NCBI RefSeq assembly: GCF_003815915.1 | Contig: NZ_CP033929.1 | Span: 620,001 to 684,000, forward strand | Length of the DNA: 64,000 nucleotides | Direction: 5' to 3' | Source of the DNA: Chryseobacterium indoltheticum | Lineage (GTDB): Bacteria; Bacteroidota; Bacteroidia; Flavobacteriales; Weeksellaceae | Shown: in pieces, positions 61,322 through 64,000 of the stretch | How the letters are laid out: the number at the start of each line of letters is the position of its first letter | How positions within the stretch are numbered: the first letter of the stretch is position 1 | Position numbers and translations under genes: made by a program | Notes under the pieces: model-generated | The model's database searches: none | Told to the model about the DNA's origin: nothing | Seen by the model: only the letters and a program-made list of their open reading frames with translations

Positions 61322-63262
61322 ATGAAATACCTTTTTCTAATCATATTTTTCCTTGCTTCTGTTACTAAAGCTCAGGTTATTGTCAATAAAACAGACTCTA
61401 ACATGCTTGATAAAAAACTAAAAGACACCTTAGTTATAGATTCAGGGACAAAAGATTCTCTTAAAATTTTTAAGCCGACGATTAATGATTATCAGTATCA
61501 GACTCAGTTTTCTGAAAAGAAAATCTTTGATACGACGATGAGCTTTAATAAAACGTATATTTTTTCTCAGTATAATAACAGAGATAATTTTGGAAGAGTG
61601 CAGTTTGCAAATATCGGATCAGGATTCAATCCTTTATCTTATGAAGTGAATGCTGAGCAAAACCTTTCTCTATTGCCAACAAATAAATCGTACGGAATTT
61701 TAGGAATTAATGATATCAAATATTACGATGTCAAAACTCCTACGGCAACCTTTATTTATCATACCGCGATGAAGAACGGTGCGGCTTTGCAGTCAACATA
61801 TACGCAGAATATAGGGAAACGATTCAATTTTGCTTTAGATTATATGGGACTTCGTTCTCAAGGATTTTACAGAAATTCATTGTCAGCAAATAATAATACT
61901 TTGTTTTCAGGACATTATACTTCCAAAAGCGGGGATTATGAATTATTTGCTCATTACCTTCATCAGAATGTAAATAATCAGGAGAATGGAGGAATTGTCA
62001 ATGATGATCTGTTTCAGTCAGGAGATAGCGAGTTTAGAAATCGTGATAGAGCTTTAGTGAATTTGGCCTCATCCAGTTCGCAGTATTCTTACCGAAGATA
62101 TTATCTGAGTCATCAGTTTACTCCTTTTAATGCTGAAAAATTTCCTTTTAGAATTCGACATACTATTTTTAATCAAGGGAATAAATATTATTACAACCAA
62201 AGTAGTTTAGAACCATATTGGTACACTTCTGAATCAGAAATTGTAAATGGTTTTCCTCTTGCAACTAAAAAATACTCAAATAATTTTAGCAATACATTGA
62301 GTTTGGTTTTTGATAATGAGCGTTTCAAATTAGATGCCGGATTAAGGTATCAAATGCTGAAATTCGGAGTAGATCAAATTACATTGCCGACGCTTGAAAT
62401 TCCTTCTGAAATGAAAGAAAACAGATTGGGCGCTGTCGGAAATCTACAGATCAAACTTTTCGATAAATTTCAGGTCAATTCATTTTTGGAAATTTCGAAA
62501 GGGAATCAGTTCGGAAATTATTTAAAGACGACAAACAATATCAAGTTTGAGCCAATTAAAGATTACTTTGTTAATGCAAAAGTAAATTTCCAAAGCTCAT
62601 ATCCGTCATTTAATTATCTTGCGAACGCTTCGGTATACAATAATTTTAATTATTTCCTTAGTGACGCAAAAAATCAGTCCGTAACAGAAATTGGAGGTAA
62701 TGTCAATTTAAAATGGTTTCAAACTCAACTTTTTGCCAACTATTTCAGAATAGATAATTATACGTATTTTGATGCAGCTGCGATGCCAAGACAAAGCGCA
62801 AATTCTGTAAATATTTCTCAAATCGGAGGTGATGCTACATTCAGTTATGGCAAGTTTCATTTAAATACAAGAGTACAGTTTCAAAATGCTTTAACCAATA
62901 AAGAGTTGTTGCCAATGCCATCTTTTATCGGAAGAGCCAACTTTTTCTTTCAGTCTAAAGCATTCAAAAATGCAGCAGAAATTCAGGCTGGTTTAAAAGT
63001 GTATTATTTCTCAAAATTTGCGACACGAGAATACTTCCCGATTCTTAACGAATATATTTTGCCAAGCGCAGATTCTTTCTCAATCGGAGGACAGCCAATT
63101 GCCGATTTGTACGTCAATATGAAGGTAAAAAGAATGTTTTTCTTTATCGAAGGTCAGCAAATAGGAACGGTCGTTTCACCAAACAAATCATATGCATTCC
63201 CACATTATCCCGTCTATGATTTTAGACTGAATATCGGAATTTTATGGTATCTGTTCAACTAA
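61322..63262 (+). CDS. Putative outer-membrane porin (Porin_10 type)
   Basis: The 646-residue protein has a signal peptide 1-18 (…SVTKAQ). The mature part has many amphipathic strands with alternating aromatic residues, an early LSLLPTNKSYGILGINDIKYYDVKTPTATFIYHTAMKNGAALQSTYTQNIG segment typical of Bacteroidetes putative porins, and a C-terminal VYDFRLNIGILWYLFN, an outer-membrane beta-signal. It should form a beta-barrel in the outer membrane; the solute is unknown. It is followed after 12 bases by bshC, so the two may be co-transcribed. Confidence 0.85.
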   Translation: MKYLFLIIFFLASVTKAQVIVNKTDSNMLDKKLKDTLVIDSGTKDSLKIFKPTINDYQYQTQFSEKKIFDTTMSFNKTYIFSQYNNRDNFGRVQFANIGSGFNPLSYEVNAEQNLSLLPTNKSYGILGINDIKYYDVKTPTATFIYHTAMKNGAALQSTYTQNIGKRFNFALDYMGLRSQGFYRNSLSANNNTLFSGHYTSKSGDYELFAHYLHQNVNNQENGGIVNDDLFQSGDSEFRNRDRALVNLASSSSQYSYRRYYLSHQFTPFNAEKFPFRIRHTIFNQGNKYYYNQSSLEPYWYTSESEIVNGFPLATKKYSNNFSNTLSLVFDNERFKLDAGLRYQMLKFGVDQITLPTLEIPSEMKENRLGAVGNLQIKLFDKFQVNSFLEISKGNQFGNYLKTTNNIKFEPIKDYFVNAKVNFQSSYPSFNYLANASVYNNFNYFLSDAKNQSVTEIGGNVNLKWFQTQLFANYFRIDNYTYFDAAAMPRQSANSVNISQIGGDATFSYGKFHLNTRVQFQNALTNKELLPMPSFIGRANFFFQSKAFKNAAEIQAGLKVYYFSKFATREYFPILNEYILPSADSFSIGGQPIADLYVNMKVKRMFFFIEGQQIGTVVSPNKSYAFPHYPVYDFRLNIGILWYLFN

Positions 63263-63274
63263 AATTATATCAGG

Positions 63275-64000
63275 TTGAAAACAATAAATAAAATAGCATT
63301 CAGCGAAATTGAAAGTATTCCAAAACTTATAAAAGATTTCCTGAATCATGATATAGAAGGATTTGAAGCACATACTTTTTCACTTGAAAATTTTGCTCAG
63401 CAAATTCATTTAAAACAAAATTCGTTCACATTAGAAAAAAGAGAAATTCTATTTGAAACGATAAAATCACAACTTTCAGATTTTAAGTTGTCTTATAAAC
63501 AGACAGAAAACTTAGAAAATCTTAAACATAAAAATACATTCACTATTACAACCGGGCATCAGTTAAATTTGTTTTCCGGGCCTGTTTTTTTTATATACAA
63601 AATTCTTCAGACGATAAAAACCTGTACGCATTTACAGCAGAATTTTCCTGATTTTAATTTTGTTCCGGTGTATTGGATGGCTTCTGAAGATCATGATTTT
63701 GCAGAAATCAATCATTTTAAAACAGAGAATAATTATTACGAAATCAACGAAAAGTCGGGCGGTGCAGTTGGAAAGATTTCTGTAAATGACACTTTTTTCA
63801 TTTCTGAATTTGATAAAGAATTTAAAGATTCTGTTTTCGGAACTGAGTTGATTTTAATGCTGAAAGAAGCATATAAAAACGGAAATACTTTAACGAAGGC
63901 GATTCAGACTTTAGTCAACAGATTGTTTTCAGATTTAGGTTTGTTGATTGTAGATGGTGATTCAAAAGCGTTGAAGAATCAAATTAAAGATGTTTTTAAA
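63275..64000 (+). CDS. bshC: Bacillithiol biosynthesis cysteine-adding enzyme BshC (3' end outside window)
   Basis: 242 codons are visible and the frame is open to the end of the window; the family is usually about 530 residues. The first in-frame stop lies at 63260-63262, and TTG at 63275 is the only usable start after it. Family motifs visible: TTGHQLNLFSGPVFFIYKIL and PVYWMASEDHDFAEI. BshC adds cysteine to glucosaminyl-malate in the last step of bacillithiol synthesis, a thiol known from Firmicutes and Bacteroidetes. It is a cytoplasmic enzyme. Confidence 0.9.
   Translation, partial: MKTINKIAFSEIESIPKLIKDFLNHDIEGFEAHTFSLENFAQQIHLKQNSFTLEKREILFETIKSQLSDFKLSYKQTENLENLKHKNTFTITTGHQLNLFSGPVFFIYKILQTIKTCTHLQQNFPDFNFVPVYWMASEDHDFAEINHFKTENNYYEINEKSGGAVGKISVNDTFFISEFDKEFKDSVFGTELILMLKEAYKNGNTLTKAIQTLVNRLFSDLGLLIVDGDSKALKNQIKDVFK

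Overview
The window reads as chromosomal DNA of a low-GC member of the Bacteroidetes, most like Chryseobacterium or a close relative in the Flavobacteriales. Pointers seen in the sequence: TAnnTTTG promoter -7 boxes instead of sigma70 -10 boxes, very A-rich start regions without Shine-Dalgarno sequences, a C-terminal sorting domain of the type IX secretion system (gliding-motility type B), a SusC/SusD pair, a Porin_10-type outer-membrane protein, a BshC (bacillithiol) gene and an NusA without C-terminal acidic repeats. The species assignment is inference from gene content.

Layout. 1-8.4 kb (minus strand): two tandem large secreted adhesin-like proteins, an MFS exporter, two tandem paralogous small lipoproteins, a GH3-family adenylating enzyme, a small Lys-rich secreted protein and a small lipoprotein. 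8.6-14.8 kb (plus): mfd, two paralogous lipoproteins, pth. 14.8-18.2 kb (minus): a beta-carbonic anhydrase, a SulP anion transporter, a small membrane-anchored protein and a second beta-carbonic anhydrase, forming a likely bicarbonate/CO2 handling island.

18.4-48.1 kb is one large surface-polysaccharide (O-antigen or capsule type) locus. It opens with ugd-rmlB-rmlA (UDP-glucuronate and dTDP-4-keto-6-deoxyglucose supply), then an ABC exporter (wzm-wzt), an FkbM methyltransferase, about 17 glycosyltransferases (four GT4, one GT32-like, the rest GT2-like), an acyltransferase-3 membrane protein, a wecB-type 2-epimerase with a short SDR enzyme, an asparagine-synthase-like amidotransferase, a second methyltransferase and a hexapeptide acetyltransferase. 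No Wzx or Wzy is seen, so export through Wzm/Wzt is the simplest reading. Between 24.3 and 31.2 kb six consecutive genes alternate strand, which looks like piecemeal cassette insertion.

48.1-53.3 kb (plus): the housekeeping operon rimP-nusA-infB, with a strong promoter and a terminator-like hairpin in its leader. 53.3-58.8 kb (plus): a SusC-SusD-lipoprotein nutrient-uptake operon whose promoter spacer holds a perfect inverted repeat. 58.8-59.95 kb: a decayed IS3-family element with recognisable ends and a 4-bp target duplication, sitting between that operon and its presumed original terminator. 60-64 kb: an unknown secreted protein, a gene-poor AT-rich stretch, a Porin_10 protein and the 5' part of bshC running off the window.

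No rRNA, tRNA, CRISPR array, prophage or recognised defence system was seen. The most unusual signals are regulatory: the palindrome in the susC promoter, the rimP leader hairpin, and three genes whose -7 box lies exactly 4 bases before the start codon (candidate leaderless mRNAs).
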